Positions 35,781-44,519 of a stretch of DNA of 64,000 nt are shown here, piece after piece. Position numbers and translations under genes: made by a program. The stretch spans positions 1-64,000 of the forward strand of contig NZ_BJZQ01000015.1 in the NCBI RefSeq assembly GCF_007992115.1. Direction: 5' to 3'. Numbering within the stretch: position 1 is the stretch's first letter; every line of letters begins with the position of its first letter. This DNA is from Aeromicrobium flavum (GTDB taxonomy: Bacteria > Actinomycetota > Actinomycetes > Propionibacteriales > Nocardioidaceae). Below the pieces are notes generated by a model. The model worked only from the letters and a program-made list of their open reading frames with translations. It did not search any database and was not told the DNA's origin.

Positions 35781-36638
35781 TCAGGGGTAGGGGTAGAAGC
35801 CCTGTCCCGACTTCTTGCCCATCAGCCCCGCGTCGACCATGCGGTCGAGCAGCGGCGGCGGCGAGTAGAGGGGCTCCTTGAACTCCTCGTACATCGACTC
35901 GCCGATGGCCTTGATCGTGTCGAGGCCGATGAGGTCGCTCAGCGCGAGCGGACCCATCGGGTGGCCGCAGCCGAGCACCATGCCGTTGTCGATGTCCTTC
36001 GCCGAGGCGTAGCCCGCCTCGTACATCCGGATCGCCGACAGCAGGTACGGCACCAGCAGCGAGTTGACGATGAAGCCCGCGCGGTCGGTGGCGTCGATCG
36101 GCTGCTTGCCCAGCGTGTCCGAGACGTAGGCGCGCATGCGCTCGAGCGTCTTGTCCGACGTGGTCAGCGACGGGATGAGCTCGACGAGCTTCATGACCGG
36201 CGCGGGGTTGAAGAAGTGGACCCCCACGACGCGGTCGGCCCGGCCCGAGGCCGCACCGAGCTTCACGATCGGGATCGACGAGGTGTTCGACGCCAGGATC
36301 GCGTCAGGGTCCTGCAGGATCTTCCCGATGCGCGTGAAGAGGTCGAGCTTGATCGACTCCTTCTCGCTCGCGGCCTCGACGACGAGCTGGCGGTCGGCCA
36401 GCGCGTCGAGGTCGGTCGAGATGACGATGGAGGCGAGGGTGGCGTCACGGTCCTGCTCGGTCAGCTTGCCGCGGTCGACGGCGCGCTGCAGCGACGCGGT
36501 GATGCGCCCGCGCGCGGCCTCGGCGGACTCCTCGGTCACCTCGATCACGACGACCGAGAGGCCGGCCCGGGCATTGACCTCGGCGATGCCGGAGCCCATG
36601 AGCCCGCCCCCGACGACTCCGATGCGTTCGATGGTCAC
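35781..36638 (-). CDS. 3-hydroxybutyryl-CoA / 3-hydroxyacyl-CoA dehydrogenase
   Basis: This 285-residue NAD-dependent enzyme interconverts 3-hydroxyacyl-CoA and 3-oxoacyl-CoA. The NAD motif is IGVVGGGLMGSGIAEV, the catalytic histidine is in VVGVHFFNPAPVM, and NTSSIPI, DRAGFIVNSLLVPYL and GCGHPMGPLALSDLIGLD are family segments. Length equals that of stand-alone Hbd/PaaH enzymes. The GTG at 36638 has a GGGAGG site 5 nt upstream; a longer in-frame version would run into the promoter palindrome. It could act in beta-oxidation, phenylacetate or butyrate/PHB metabolism. Confidence 0.93.
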   Translation of the reverse strand: MTIERIGVVGGGLMGSGIAEVNARAGLSVVVIEVTEESAEAARGRITASLQRAVDRGKLTEQDRDATLASIVISTDLDALADRQLVVEAASEKESIKLDLFTRIGKILQDPDAILASNTSSIPIVKLGAASGRADRVVGVHFFNPAPVMKLVELIPSLTTSDKTLERMRAYVSDTLGKQPIDATDRAGFIVNSLLVPYLLSAIRMYEAGYASAKDIDNGMVLGCGHPMGPLALSDLIGLDTIKAIGESMYEEFKEPLYSPPPLLDRMVDAGLMGKKSGQGFYPYP

Positions 36639-36652
36639 ACGGCCTCCCAGAA

Positions 36653-36674
36653 AAGATGATGGATTCCTCATCTT
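36653..36674. promoter_or_regulatory. inverted repeat upstream of the hydroxyacyl-CoA dehydrogenase
   Basis: AAGATGA (36653-36659) and TCATCTT (36668-36674) form a perfect 7-nt inverted repeat with an 8-nt centre. It lies 15-36 nt upstream of the GTG, in a locally A/T-rich patch, where a repressor could block transcription. The regulator is not identified. Confidence 0.45.
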
Positions 36675-36738
36675 CGATGATAACGGCGGACGGGTGAGCC
36701 TCCGCGGCCGGGACGGGGGGCCGTGATGGGATGGCGGC

Positions 36739-37128
36739 ATGCGTGCGTGGATCTCGGTGCTGTTCGTCCTGCCCCTGGCGGCCTGTGGCGGCGGGGACGA
36801 CGAGCCGACCCCGCAGGCCGACGCGTCGTCGGCCGTGGCGCCCGGCGTGCCCGCCCAGACCGCGGGCACGGTCGACCCGCTGGCGATCACGTCCTTCTCC
36901 TGCCGTCAGGACGACTCCGGGCGGTGGAAGGTGAAGGGGACCCTCGAGAACTCCGGGCCGAAGTCCCGCGACTACCGGCTCACGGTCTTCATCGGCCAGC
37001 AGACCGGACCCGCCCGCACGCTCGACCTCGACCGGGTGGGTGCCGGCTCCAGCGTCCCGTTCACGGTCGACCCGATCGTGGCCGCGCCCGACGGGCCGTG
37101 CCGCCTGCAGGCCTCCGTCGTCCACTGA
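36739..37128 (+). CDS. hypothetical lipoprotein
   Basis: This 129-residue protein has a short lipoprotein signal (MRAWISVLFVLPLAAC) followed by a Gly/Asp tether. The mature domain (about 45-129) is beta-rich with VKGTLENSGPKSRDYRLTV, which resembles FxLYD-like domains. It has two cysteines that could form a disulfide. The ATG at 36739 directly precedes the signal peptide. Its 3' end is followed by the candidate PHO box of the nucleotidase gene. Function unknown. Confidence 0.7.
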   Translation: MRAWISVLFVLPLAACGGGDDEPTPQADASSAVAPGVPAQTAGTVDPLAITSFSCRQDDSGRWKVKGTLENSGPKSRDYRLTVFIGQQTGPARTLDLDRVGAGSSVPFTVDPIVAAPDGPCRLQASVVH

Positions 37129-37140
37129 CCGTCGTGGGCT

Positions 37141-37173
37141 CTTCATCGAACTGTCACTCGCCAGCCATTCCTC
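37141..37173 (+). promoter_or_regulatory. candidate PHO box (PhoP site) of the 5'-nucleotidase gene
   Basis: Three consecutive 11-nt units (37141-37151 CTTCATCGAAC, 37152-37162 TGTCACTCGCC, 37163-37173 AGCCATTCCTC) follow the actinobacterial PhoP direct-repeat pattern GKTCAYYYRSG. The middle unit fits 9 of 11 positions. A -10 (TACCGT, 37192-37197) lies 18 nt downstream, so the box would occupy the -35 region. The ATG follows with an AAGGA ribosome site. Confidence 0.5.
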
Positions 37174-37230
37174 TTGGGTGATTCTCAGGGTTACCGTGTG
37201 GCAACCGGTTCCCCTGCGACATAAGGACAG

Positions 37231-40071
37231 ATGATCTTGAAGTCCCGACGATCCCTCTCGGTCGTCGCGATCGGCGCGCTGATCAGCGCTCCCCTCGCGG
37301 TGACACCGTCGGCCCACGCCGCCGACCCCGTCGACATCACCCTCGTCGACATCAACGACTTCCACGGCCGCATCGACGCGAACACCACCAAGTTCGCCAC
37401 GACCGTGGAGCAGATCAGGCAGTCCGCCGGCGAGGCGAACACCCTGTTCCTGTCCGTGGGCGACAACATCGGCGCCTCGCCGTTCGCGTCGGCCACCCAG
37501 CAGGACGCGCCCACGATCGACGTGCTCAACGCGCTCGACCTGGCCGTGTCCGCGGTGGGCAACCACGAGTTCGACCGCGGCTTCGCCGACCTGACCGGCC
37601 GCGTGGCCGACCGGGCCGACTTCCCGTACCTGGGCGCCAACGTGCGACTCAAGGCGGACGGCTCGGCCGCGCTGCCCGCGTCCGAGACGTACACGGTGAA
37701 CGGCCTGGAGGTGGCCGTCATCGGCGCCGTCACCCAGGAGACACCGACCCTCGTGACGCCGACGGGCATCGCGAACCTGGACTTCACCGACCCCGTCGAC
37801 GCCGTCAACGACGAGGTCGAGCGGCTCGAGGCGCTGCCCGCGGCCGACCAGCCCGACGTCATCGTCGCGGCGTACCACGAGGGTGCCGGCGCCGGCACGC
37901 CCGACGGCTCGTCGCTGGCGCAGGAGGTCGCCGCCGGCGGCGCCTTCGCCGACATCGTCAACGGCACCGACCCCTCGGTCGACGCGATCTTCACCGGCCA
38001 CACCCACAAGGCCTACGCCTGGGACGCCCCGGTGCCCGGCCAGTCCGGCGTGACGCGCCCGGTCATCCAGACCGGCAGCTACGGCGAGAACATCGGCAAG
38101 GTCACGCTGTCGGTCGATCCCGACACCGGGGCCGTCGCGGCGAACACGGTCACCAACGTGCCCCGCGTCGCGACCGCCGACCTCGCCCTGCCCCGGGTCG
38201 CCGCGGTCAAGACGATCGTCGACGAGGCCCTCGCCCACGCCACCGAGATCGGCAACGAGAAGGTCGGCGAGATCACCGCCGACATCACGCGCGCCTTCAG
38301 CGGCGGCAGCTACGTCGACGGCAGGTACACCGGCGGCAACACCGACGACCGCGCCAGCGAGTCGACGCTGGGCAACCTCGTGCCCGACGCGATGCTGGCC
38401 CAGTCCCAGGGCACCCCGGCGCCGGCCGACCTGGCGATCAACAACCCCGGCGGCCTGCGCAACTCCGAGCTGTTCTACGCCGGCAACACGGCCACGGGCG
38501 GCCCGAACAACACCGACGGCGTCGTGACGTTCGCCGAGGCGAACACGATCCTGCCGTTCACGAACAACCTCTACACGGTCACGCTCACGGGCGCGTCGCT
38601 GAAGAAGGTCCTCGAGCAGCAGTGGCAGCGCGACAAGGACGGCGCGGTGCCGAGCCGCCCGTACCTGCAGCTGGGCGTCTCGGACAACGTCCGCTACACC
38701 TACGACGCCACGCGGCCGGAGGGCCAGCGCATCACGAGCGTCTGGATCGACGACCGGCTGATCGACCCGGCGACGTCCTACAAGGTCATCGCGCCGTCCT
38801 TCCTGGCCACCGGTGGCGACAACTTCCGCGCGTTCACCGAGGGCACGTGGGTGGACACCGGCGTCGTCGACTACGAGGGCTGGATCGAATACCTCGGCGA
38901 CCGGTCGCCCGTCTCGCCCGACTTCGGTCGCCGCGCGGTGGCCGTGACCGGCCTCGCCGCGTCCTACGAGGTCGGCGACTCGGTCAGCTTCTCGCTGCCG
39001 AAGCTCAACCTCACGTCGCTTGGCAGCCCGGCCAACACCACGGTCGCGGCCACGCTCGAGTACGGCGACGGTCAGACGCTCGACCTCGGCAGCCAGCCCG
39101 TCACCGACGGCGCCTCCGGCACGTTCACCTTCACGGTGCCTGCCGGTGCCGCCGCCGGAGCCACGATCCGGGCCACCGCCGCCCCCAGTGGCACGGTCGC
39201 CACGATCCCGCTGACGGTCGAGAAGGCCGCCTCGACGACGACCGCCACCGCGCCGGCACAGGTCGTCAAGGGCGAGACCTTCGACGTCGCGGTCAAGGTG
39301 GCCGCGGCCGCCGGTGTCGACGTCGCCGGCCCGGTCCGGGTGCTCGACGGCGACCAGGTCGTGGGCACCGGCGAGCTGGTCGACGGCGCCGCCACGGTCG
39401 AGGTGAACGCCTCCGACCTGCGACTCGGGCAGCGCACGCTGACCGTGGTCTACGGCGGCTCCGCGTCGGTGGCCTCCTCCGAGGCCACCGTGTCGGTCGA
39501 GGTCATCAAGGGCGAGACGCCCTTCACGGCCACCGGCTCGACGACCCCGTACGGCACGGGAGCGACGATTACGATGTCGGCCGCCCCCGGCACCACCGGG
39601 ATCGTCTACGTGGCCAACCAGCTCGGCATCACGGTCGGCACCGCCTTCCTGACCGACGGCGCGGGCACGTTCCGCTTCGGCGGCACGGCGCTCCGGCCGG
39701 GCTCGCACACGTTCGGCCTGTTCTTCAACGGCAGCGCCTCGTACGAGCCGGCCGACGCCACGGTGACCGTCAAGGTCACGAAGGCCGCCACCTCGATCCG
39801 GGCCGCGGTGGCCCAGAAGATCAAGGTCGGGCAGCGCAAGGTGCTGAAGGCCCGCGTCACCGCGAAGGGCTTCACCCCCACCGGCGGCACGGTCGTCGTC
39901 AAGCGCGGGTCCAAGGTCGTCGGCAAGGCCAAGGTCAAGAACGGCCGGGCCACGGTCAAGCTCGCCAAGCTCGCGAAGGGCAAGGCGAAGCTGACGGTCA
40001 CCTACTCGGGCAGCGCGGTCGCGAACGGCTCGAAGACCACCGTGAGGACCACGGTCGTCAAGATGAAGTAG
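37231..40071 (+). CDS. secreted bifunctional metallophosphatase/5'-nucleotidase with C-terminal Ig-like repeats
   Basis: This 946-residue exported enzyme has a signal peptide (KSRRSLSVVAIGALISAP, cleavage near SAHAAD). The metallophosphoesterase domain runs from about 35 to 290 with DINDFHG, GDNIGAS, GNHEFDRG and GHTHKAY ligands. The C-terminal 5'-nucleotidase domain (about 340-560) includes NPGGLRNSELF and FTNNLYTVTLTG. The remaining part has several Ig-like repeats of about 90 residues and ends in a Lys-rich module (KVKNGRATVKLAKLAKGKAK). There is no LPXTG anchor. It would release phosphate and nucleosides from extracellular nucleotides. The upstream PHO box and downstream nuclease agree with phosphate scavenging. 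Confidence 0.93.
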   Translation: MILKSRRSLSVVAIGALISAPLAVTPSAHAADPVDITLVDINDFHGRIDANTTKFATTVEQIRQSAGEANTLFLSVGDNIGASPFASATQQDAPTIDVLNALDLAVSAVGNHEFDRGFADLTGRVADRADFPYLGANVRLKADGSAALPASETYTVNGLEVAVIGAVTQETPTLVTPTGIANLDFTDPVDAVNDEVERLEALPAADQPDVIVAAYHEGAGAGTPDGSSLAQEVAAGGAFADIVNGTDPSVDAIFTGHTHKAYAWDAPVPGQSGVTRPVIQTGSYGENIGKVTLSVDPDTGAVAANTVTNVPRVATADLALPRVAAVKTIVDEALAHATEIGNEKVGEITADITRAFSGGSYVDGRYTGGNTDDRASESTLGNLVPDAMLAQSQGTPAPADLAINNPGGLRNSELFYAGNTATGGPNNTDGVVTFAEANTILPFTNNLYTVTLTGASLKKVLEQQWQRDKDGAVPSRPYLQLGVSDNVRYTYDATRPEGQRITSVWIDDRLIDPATSYKVIAPSFLATGGDNFRAFTEGTWVDTGVVDYEGWIEYLGDRSPVSPDFGRRAVAVTGLAASYEVGDSVSFSLPKLNLTSLGSPANTTVAATLEYGDGQTLDLGSQPVTDGASGTFTFTVPAGAAAGATIRATAAPSGTVATIPLTVEKAASTTTATAPAQVVKGETFDVAVKVAAAAGVDVAGPVRVLDGDQVVGTGELVDGAATVEVNASDLRLGQRTLTVVYGGSASVASSEATVSVEVIKGETPFTATGSTTPYGTGATITMSAAPGTTGIVYVANQLGITVGTAFLTDGAGTFRFGGTALRPGSHTFGLFFNGSASYEPADATVTVKVTKAATSIRAAVAQKIKVGQRKVLKARVTAKGFTPTGGTVVVKRGSKVVGKAKVKNGRATVKLAKLAKGKAKLTVTYSGSAVANGSKTTVRTTVVKMK

Positions 40072-40083
40072 CAGTACCCGGAG

Positions 40084-40114
40084 CCGGGGCGGCCTGCCAC
40101 GCAGGCCGCCCCGG
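40084..40114. terminator. strong hairpin after the 5'-nucleotidase gene
   Basis: Positions 40084-40097 and 40101-40114 are exact 14-nt complements with a 3-nt loop. It starts 12 nt after the stop and precedes the ribosome site of the nuclease gene, so the nuclease has either its own promoter or readthrough expression. Confidence 0.8.
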
Positions 40115-40150
40115 TCCCACACCCAGCCTGACTTCTCGAGGGGAATCCTG

Positions 40151-43100
40151 ATGTCTCGTCTCTTCCTGCGCGGCCTGACCGCGCTCGCGCTCGCGGCCGG
40201 CGCGGCCGTGGCGGTACCGCCCGCCGCGTTCGCCGCCCCCGGCGGCACCGGCCTCGTCATCGACGAGGTCTACGTCGACGGCGGCTCCGCCGGCGCGGCG
40301 TACAAGCTCAAGTACGTCGAGTTGCGCAACCCGACCAACGCCCCGATCGACGTCTCCGGCTGGTCCGTCCAGTACCGCTCGTCCGGCGGCACCGGTGCCT
40401 TCTCCGGCGTCACGCCGCTCGGTGCCCACGAGGTGCAGCCGGGCGCCACGTTCCTGGTCGCGGGACAGGGCAACACCACGGCCGCCGGGGCCGATCTCCC
40501 CGCACCCGACGTGACCGGATCGATCAACCCCTCCGGGGCGTCGGGCACCATCGCGCTGGTGAAGTCGCAGACGGCGCTCACCGGCCTGCCGGCCGCCGTC
40601 CTGGCCGACGGCAACCTCGTCGACCTGGTCGGTTACGGCAGCTCCACCACCTTCGAGGGCACCGCCGCCGCGCCGCAGGACCCCGCGGTCACCGAGTCGC
40701 TCGCCCGCACGAACGCGGCCGACACCGACCAGAACGGCGCCGACTTCACGAAGCAGGCGCCGAGTCCCGCGGCGTGCGGCACCGCGTGCGACGTCGCGCC
40801 GCCGCCGGTGCTGGACGCCACGATCGCCGAGATCCAGGGCACCGACGACGTCAGCCCGCTCGACGGCGACACCGTCACCACGACGGGCGTCGTCACGGCG
40901 GTGTACGCCTCCGGCGGCTTCAATGGTGCGTACCTCCAGACGCCCGGCACCGGTGGCACCGCGGGCGAGGCCTCGCACGGCCTCTTCGTCTACGGCGGCT
41001 CGACGGCGTTCGCCGGCTCCGTCGACCTCGGCGACACGATCGAGGTCACGGGTCCCGTGTCCGAGTTCCGGGGTCTGACACAGGTGACGGCCACGTCGTG
41101 GGAGGACGCACCCGTCGCGGGCACGGTCACGCCGACGCCGGTCTCCTTCCCGCTGGCCGAGGACCGGCGCGAGGCGCTCGAGGGCATGCTCGTCGACGCC
41201 ACGGCGGGCACCTGGACGATCACGGACAACTACGACACGAACACGTTCGGCACCCTCGGTCTCGCCGCCGGTGACACGGTGCTGCCGCAGCCCACCAACG
41301 AGGTTCGTCCCCGCACGAGCGCCTACCGGGCGCTGGTCGCGGAGAACGCCGCGCGGTTCATCACGCTCGACGACGGCAAGAGCGTCAACTTCACGCGGCG
41401 CCCCGACAGCGACGTCCCGGTCCCGTGGCTCACGGCGGGCAACGAGGTGCGCACCGGGGCCTCGGTCACGATCGACGACGTGCTCGTCCTCGACTACCGC
41501 AACAACGGCTGGAACCTGCAGCCCACCGTGCCGTTCGCGGCGGGCGACGAGTCCGCCACCGTCTCGACCACCAGCACGCGTGAGGCCGCGCCGCAGGACG
41601 TCGGCGGCGCGGTCACGCTGGCGTCGTTCAACGTCCTGAACTACTTCACGACGACCGGCGAGGACTGGGTGGCCGCAGGCGGCGAGTGCGACTACTACAC
41701 CGACCGCGCCGGCGAGCCGGTCACGGTAGACGACTGCGGCGAGGGCCCGCGCGGTGCCGCCGACGACGCCGACCTGGCCCGTCAGCAGGCCAAGATCGTC
41801 ACGGCGATCAACACCCTGGACGCCGACGTGCTCTCGCTCGAGGAGATCGAGGACACCGGCACCCTCGGTGGCGCGGACCGCGACGAGGCGCTGAAGACCC
41901 TCGTGGCGGCGCTGAATGCCGACGCCGGTTCGCAGCGCTGGGCGGCGGTGCTGTCGCCCACGACGGTGCCGGCGAACGGCCGCGACGTCATCCGCACCGC
42001 GTTCATCCACCAGCGCGACTCCGTCGAGCCGGTCGGGCCGTCCGTCATCCTCGACTCGCCCGCGTTCGAGAGCGCCCGCGCCCCGCTGGCGCAGGAGTTC
42101 CGTCCCGTCGACGGCGACGCGGGCCAGGACTTCCTGGCGGTCGTCAACCACTTCAAGTCCAAGGGATCCGGCTCGGGTGAGAACGCCGACCAGGGCGACG
42201 GTCAGGGGGCGTCCAACCCGGCCCGCATCGCGCAGGCCGAGGCGCTCGTCGACTTCGTGGCCTCGCTGGAGGAGCAGGCCGACACCGACCGCGTCTTCCT
42301 GCTGGGCGACTTCAACTCCTACGCCAAGGAGGACCCGCTGGCGATCATCGAGGACGCCGGGTTCATCAACGTCGAGCAGCGCCTGACGGACGAGGAGACG
42401 TACCAGTTCGACGGCCTGCACGGCTCGCTCGACCACGTCTTCGCGTCGCCGACGGCCTTCGCCGGGGTCACGGGGGCCGACGTCTGGACGATCAACGCGC
42501 CCGAGTCGATCGGCCGCGAGTACAGCCGGTTCAACAACAACGTGACGAACCTGTTCGACGCGTCGTCGCCGTTCCGTGCCAGCGACCACGATCCCGTGAT
42601 CGTCGGCTACGACCCGGGCGAAGCGGCTGAGGTGGCCACCACCGTCACCGGCCGGGCGCCGTCGCCGGTGTGGACCGACGAGGCCTTCGAGGTCGACGTC
42701 ACCGTCAGCGCGCGGACGGGCTCGCCTCGCGGCACGGTGACGCTCTCCTCGGACGGCAAGGTCCTGGGCTCGGCCGAGGTCTCCGACGGCACGGCGACCG
42801 TCACGGTGCCGGCGAACTCGCTCGAGGCGGGACGTCAGGCGCTCGACCTGGCCTTCGCCGGTGCCGGTCGCTACGCCGACTCGACCGGCACGGTCGAGGT
42901 CGACGTCCGGGCCGAGTCGACGCTGGTCGCCACGGCGTCGCGCGGCACGTACGGCAAGCCGACCACGATCACCGTGACGGGCGCGCCGGGAGCGAACGGA
43001 CTGACCTACGCCACGGTCGAGGGCCGTGTGCTCGCCTCGGCGCTGATGGTCGACGGTCGTGCGGTCCTGCGGGTGCCCGGCACGGCGCTGCGGCCGGGCA

Positions 43101-43465
43101 GCACGCCCGTCACCGTCTTCTACGCCGGCGGTCAGGGCGTCGAGCCGGGTCAGACGACGGTCACGGTGACGGTCGCGAAGGCCCGGGCGACCCTCTCCGC
43201 CAAGGTCCTGAGCAAGAAGGTCACCACGAAGACCCGCGCGAAGGTGCGCGTCGTGGTCAGGACGCCCGGGTTCACCGAGCAGTCCGGTCGGGTCCGGATC
43301 TACCGGGGCACGAAGCTGCTGGGCTCGGCCGCGGTGAGGGACGGGAAGGCGACGGTCACGCTGAAGCGCGTGACATCGAAGGGCAGGGTGCGGCTGACCG
43401 CGAGGTACGGCGGCAGCTCGCTGACCGCGCCCGCGTCGCGCGCCTTCGTCCTGCGGGTGCGCTGA
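40151..43465 (+). CDS. ExeM/NucH-type secreted endonuclease with lamin-tail, OB and Ig-like domains
   Basis: This 1104-residue exported nuclease has a signal peptide (cleavage near AAFAAP) and a lamin-tail domain (about 30-200, LKYVELRNPTNAPIDVSGW). An OB-fold YhcR-like region follows (about 220-330). The endonuclease/exonuclease/phosphatase domain (about 490-820) has SFNVLNYF, LSLEEIED, LLGDFNSY and the catalytic SDHDPV. Two or more Ig-like repeats complete it. ExeM-type enzymes degrade extracellular DNA. It shares its C-terminal repeat style with the upstream nucleotidase, and together they would take DNA to nucleoside and phosphate. The ATG has a GAGGGGA ribosome site. Confidence 0.92.
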   Translation: MSRLFLRGLTALALAAGAAVAVPPAAFAAPGGTGLVIDEVYVDGGSAGAAYKLKYVELRNPTNAPIDVSGWSVQYRSSGGTGAFSGVTPLGAHEVQPGATFLVAGQGNTTAAGADLPAPDVTGSINPSGASGTIALVKSQTALTGLPAAVLADGNLVDLVGYGSSTTFEGTAAAPQDPAVTESLARTNAADTDQNGADFTKQAPSPAACGTACDVAPPPVLDATIAEIQGTDDVSPLDGDTVTTTGVVTAVYASGGFNGAYLQTPGTGGTAGEASHGLFVYGGSTAFAGSVDLGDTIEVTGPVSEFRGLTQVTATSWEDAPVAGTVTPTPVSFPLAEDRREALEGMLVDATAGTWTITDNYDTNTFGTLGLAAGDTVLPQPTNEVRPRTSAYRALVAENAARFITLDDGKSVNFTRRPDSDVPVPWLTAGNEVRTGASVTIDDVLVLDYRNNGWNLQPTVPFAAGDESATVSTTSTREAAPQDVGGAVTLASFNVLNYFTTTGEDWVAAGGECDYYTDRAGEPVTVDDCGEGPRGAADDADLARQQAKIVTAINTLDADVLSLEEIEDTGTLGGADRDEALKTLVAALNADAGSQRWAAVLSPTTVPANGRDVIRTAFIHQRDSVEPVGPSVILDSPAFESARAPLAQEFRPVDGDAGQDFLAVVNHFKSKGSGSGENADQGDGQGASNPARIAQAEALVDFVASLEEQADTDRVFLLGDFNSYAKEDPLAIIEDAGFINVEQRLTDEETYQFDGLHGSLDHVFASPTAFAGVTGADVWTINAPESIGREYSRFNNNVTNLFDASSPFRASDHDPVIVGYDPGEAAEVATTVTGRAPSPVWTDEAFEVDVTVSARTGSPRGTVTLSSDGKVLGSAEVSDGTATVTVPANSLEAGRQALDLAFAGAGRYADSTGTVEVDVRAESTLVATASRGTYGKPTTITVTGAPGANGLTYATVEGRVLASALMVDGRAVLRVPGTALRPGSTPVTVFYAGGQGVEPGQTTVTVTVAKARATLSAKVLSKKVTTKTRAKVRVVVRTPGFTEQSGRVRIYRGTKLLGSAAVRDGKATVTLKRVTSKGRVRLTARYGGSSLTAPASRAFVLRVR

Positions 43466-43484
43466 CCGCACGAGGGGGAAGGCC

Positions 43485-43522
43485 GGACGGCTCCAGGACC
43501 GAGGGAGGTCCTGGGGCCGTCC
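43485..43522. terminator. hairpin between convergent nuclease and methyltransferase genes
   Basis: Arms 43485-43500 and 43507-43522 pair over 16 nt with one G-U-type mismatch and a 6-nt loop. It lies 19 nt beyond the nuclease stop and 7 nt beyond the methyltransferase stop on the other strand. Confidence 0.75.
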
Positions 43523-43528
43523 TCCCAC

Positions 43529-44374
43529 TCAGACGACCTCGGCAGTCACCAGCAGGTACTCCCACTGCATCGTGAAGCCGTCGTCGGTGTGCTCGCCCTC
43601 GCGCTCGCCCAGGGCGGCAAGGTCACGATCGATCGCCGCGATCTTCTCGGGGTCGCCGCCCTGGGCGGTGTAGGCCGTGATCGTCGGGCCGTAGTGGGCC
43701 GCGAAGAAGTCGCGGAACTCCGCGCCGTCCCGGAACCGGGTGACCGGCAGGGTGAGGCGGCGGAACCGCAGGTCGCGCACCCGGTCGCCGAACAGGGCGC
43801 GGACGTGGTCCTCGGTGCCCCACAGCGGAGGCGGTGACGCTCCGGCCGGCGGCGGCGGCACGTAGGGCTTCATGGTGGCGAACAGATGGCCGATCGTGCC
43901 CTCCGGTGTCCAGGACACGAGGCCGATCCGGCCGCCCGGCCGGCACGTGCGGACCAGCTCGTCGGCCGCCGCTTGATGGTGGGGCGCGAACATCACGCCG
44001 ATGCACGACATGACGACGTCGAACGCCGCGTCCTCGTACGGCAGGTCCTCGGCGTCGGCCACCTCCCACGCCATCGTGTCGTCGGGGTGGCACTCCCGGC
44101 CCGCGTCGAGCAGCTCCGGGGTCAGGTCCGACGCGACGACGTCCGCGCCGCGCCGGGCTGCGCGCACGGCGGCGCTGCCGGTGCCGGCTGCCACGTCGAG
44201 GACGCGCTCGCCCTCGACGACGGCGAGCGCGTCGACCAGGACGCCTCCCAAGGCGGAGACGACCTCGCGGCAGACGCGCGGGTAGTCGCCCGAGGCCCAC
44301 ATCCTCGCGTGGCGGGCCTTCAGGTCGTGGTCCTGCTGGGCCGCGGAGGCGGCCGTGGTCTCGGTGGTGCTCAT
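43529..44374 (-). CDS. class I SAM-dependent methyltransferase
   Basis: This 281-residue enzyme has the SAM motif VLDVAAGTGSAAVRAARRG at about 68-86, the acidic VVASDLTPELL strand and motif II around DAAFDVVMSCIGVMFAPH, then VRTCRPGGRIGLVSW. The fold is UbiE/Methyltransf_11-like. The ATG at 44374 has an AGGAAG ribosome site and is divergent from the HxlR regulator. The acceptor is unknown; HxlR control suggests a role in detoxifying a reactive compound or antibiotic, which is inference. Confidence 0.88.
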   Translation of the reverse strand: MSTTETTAASAAQQDHDLKARHARMWASGDYPRVCREVVSALGGVLVDALAVVEGERVLDVAAGTGSAAVRAARRGADVVASDLTPELLDAGRECHPDDTMAWEVADAEDLPYEDAAFDVVMSCIGVMFAPHHQAAADELVRTCRPGGRIGLVSWTPEGTIGHLFATMKPYVPPPPAGASPPPLWGTEDHVRALFGDRVRDLRFRRLTLPVTRFRDGAEFRDFFAAHYGPTITAYTAQGGDPEKIAAIDRDLAALGEREGEHTDDGFTMQWEYLLVTAEVV

Positions 44375-44422
44375 GGTGTCTCTTCCTGTGAGGTGCTTCC
44401 CCCACAGAGTCCGTCCGCGCCC

Positions 44423-44454
44423 GGCGGTGATACCAGTTCTGTTTCTGTACCGCC
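44423..44454. promoter_or_regulatory. possible HxlR operator
   Basis: GGCGGT (44423-44428) and ACCGCC (44449-44454) are 6-nt inverted arms separated by 20 nt in the divergent region of the methyltransferase and HxlR genes. The centre holds a TTCTG-T-TTCTG direct repeat. Binding by the HxlR protein is inferred only from position. Confidence 0.35.
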
Positions 44455-44519
44455 GCCCACCGGGGACTGGTGTGCGGTGCCGTCGCGGGCGCACGATGAG
44501 CAGGACGAAGGAGCTTCAC

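Noticed and set aside
37231-43465. Sortase-anchored surface proteins
   Set aside because: Neither the nucleotidase nor the nuclease ends in LPXTG plus a membrane helix; both end in a basic beta module.
36445-43528. Very long frames opposite the nucleotidase and nuclease genes
   Set aside because: They are antisense shadows with biased composition and no recognisable motifs.
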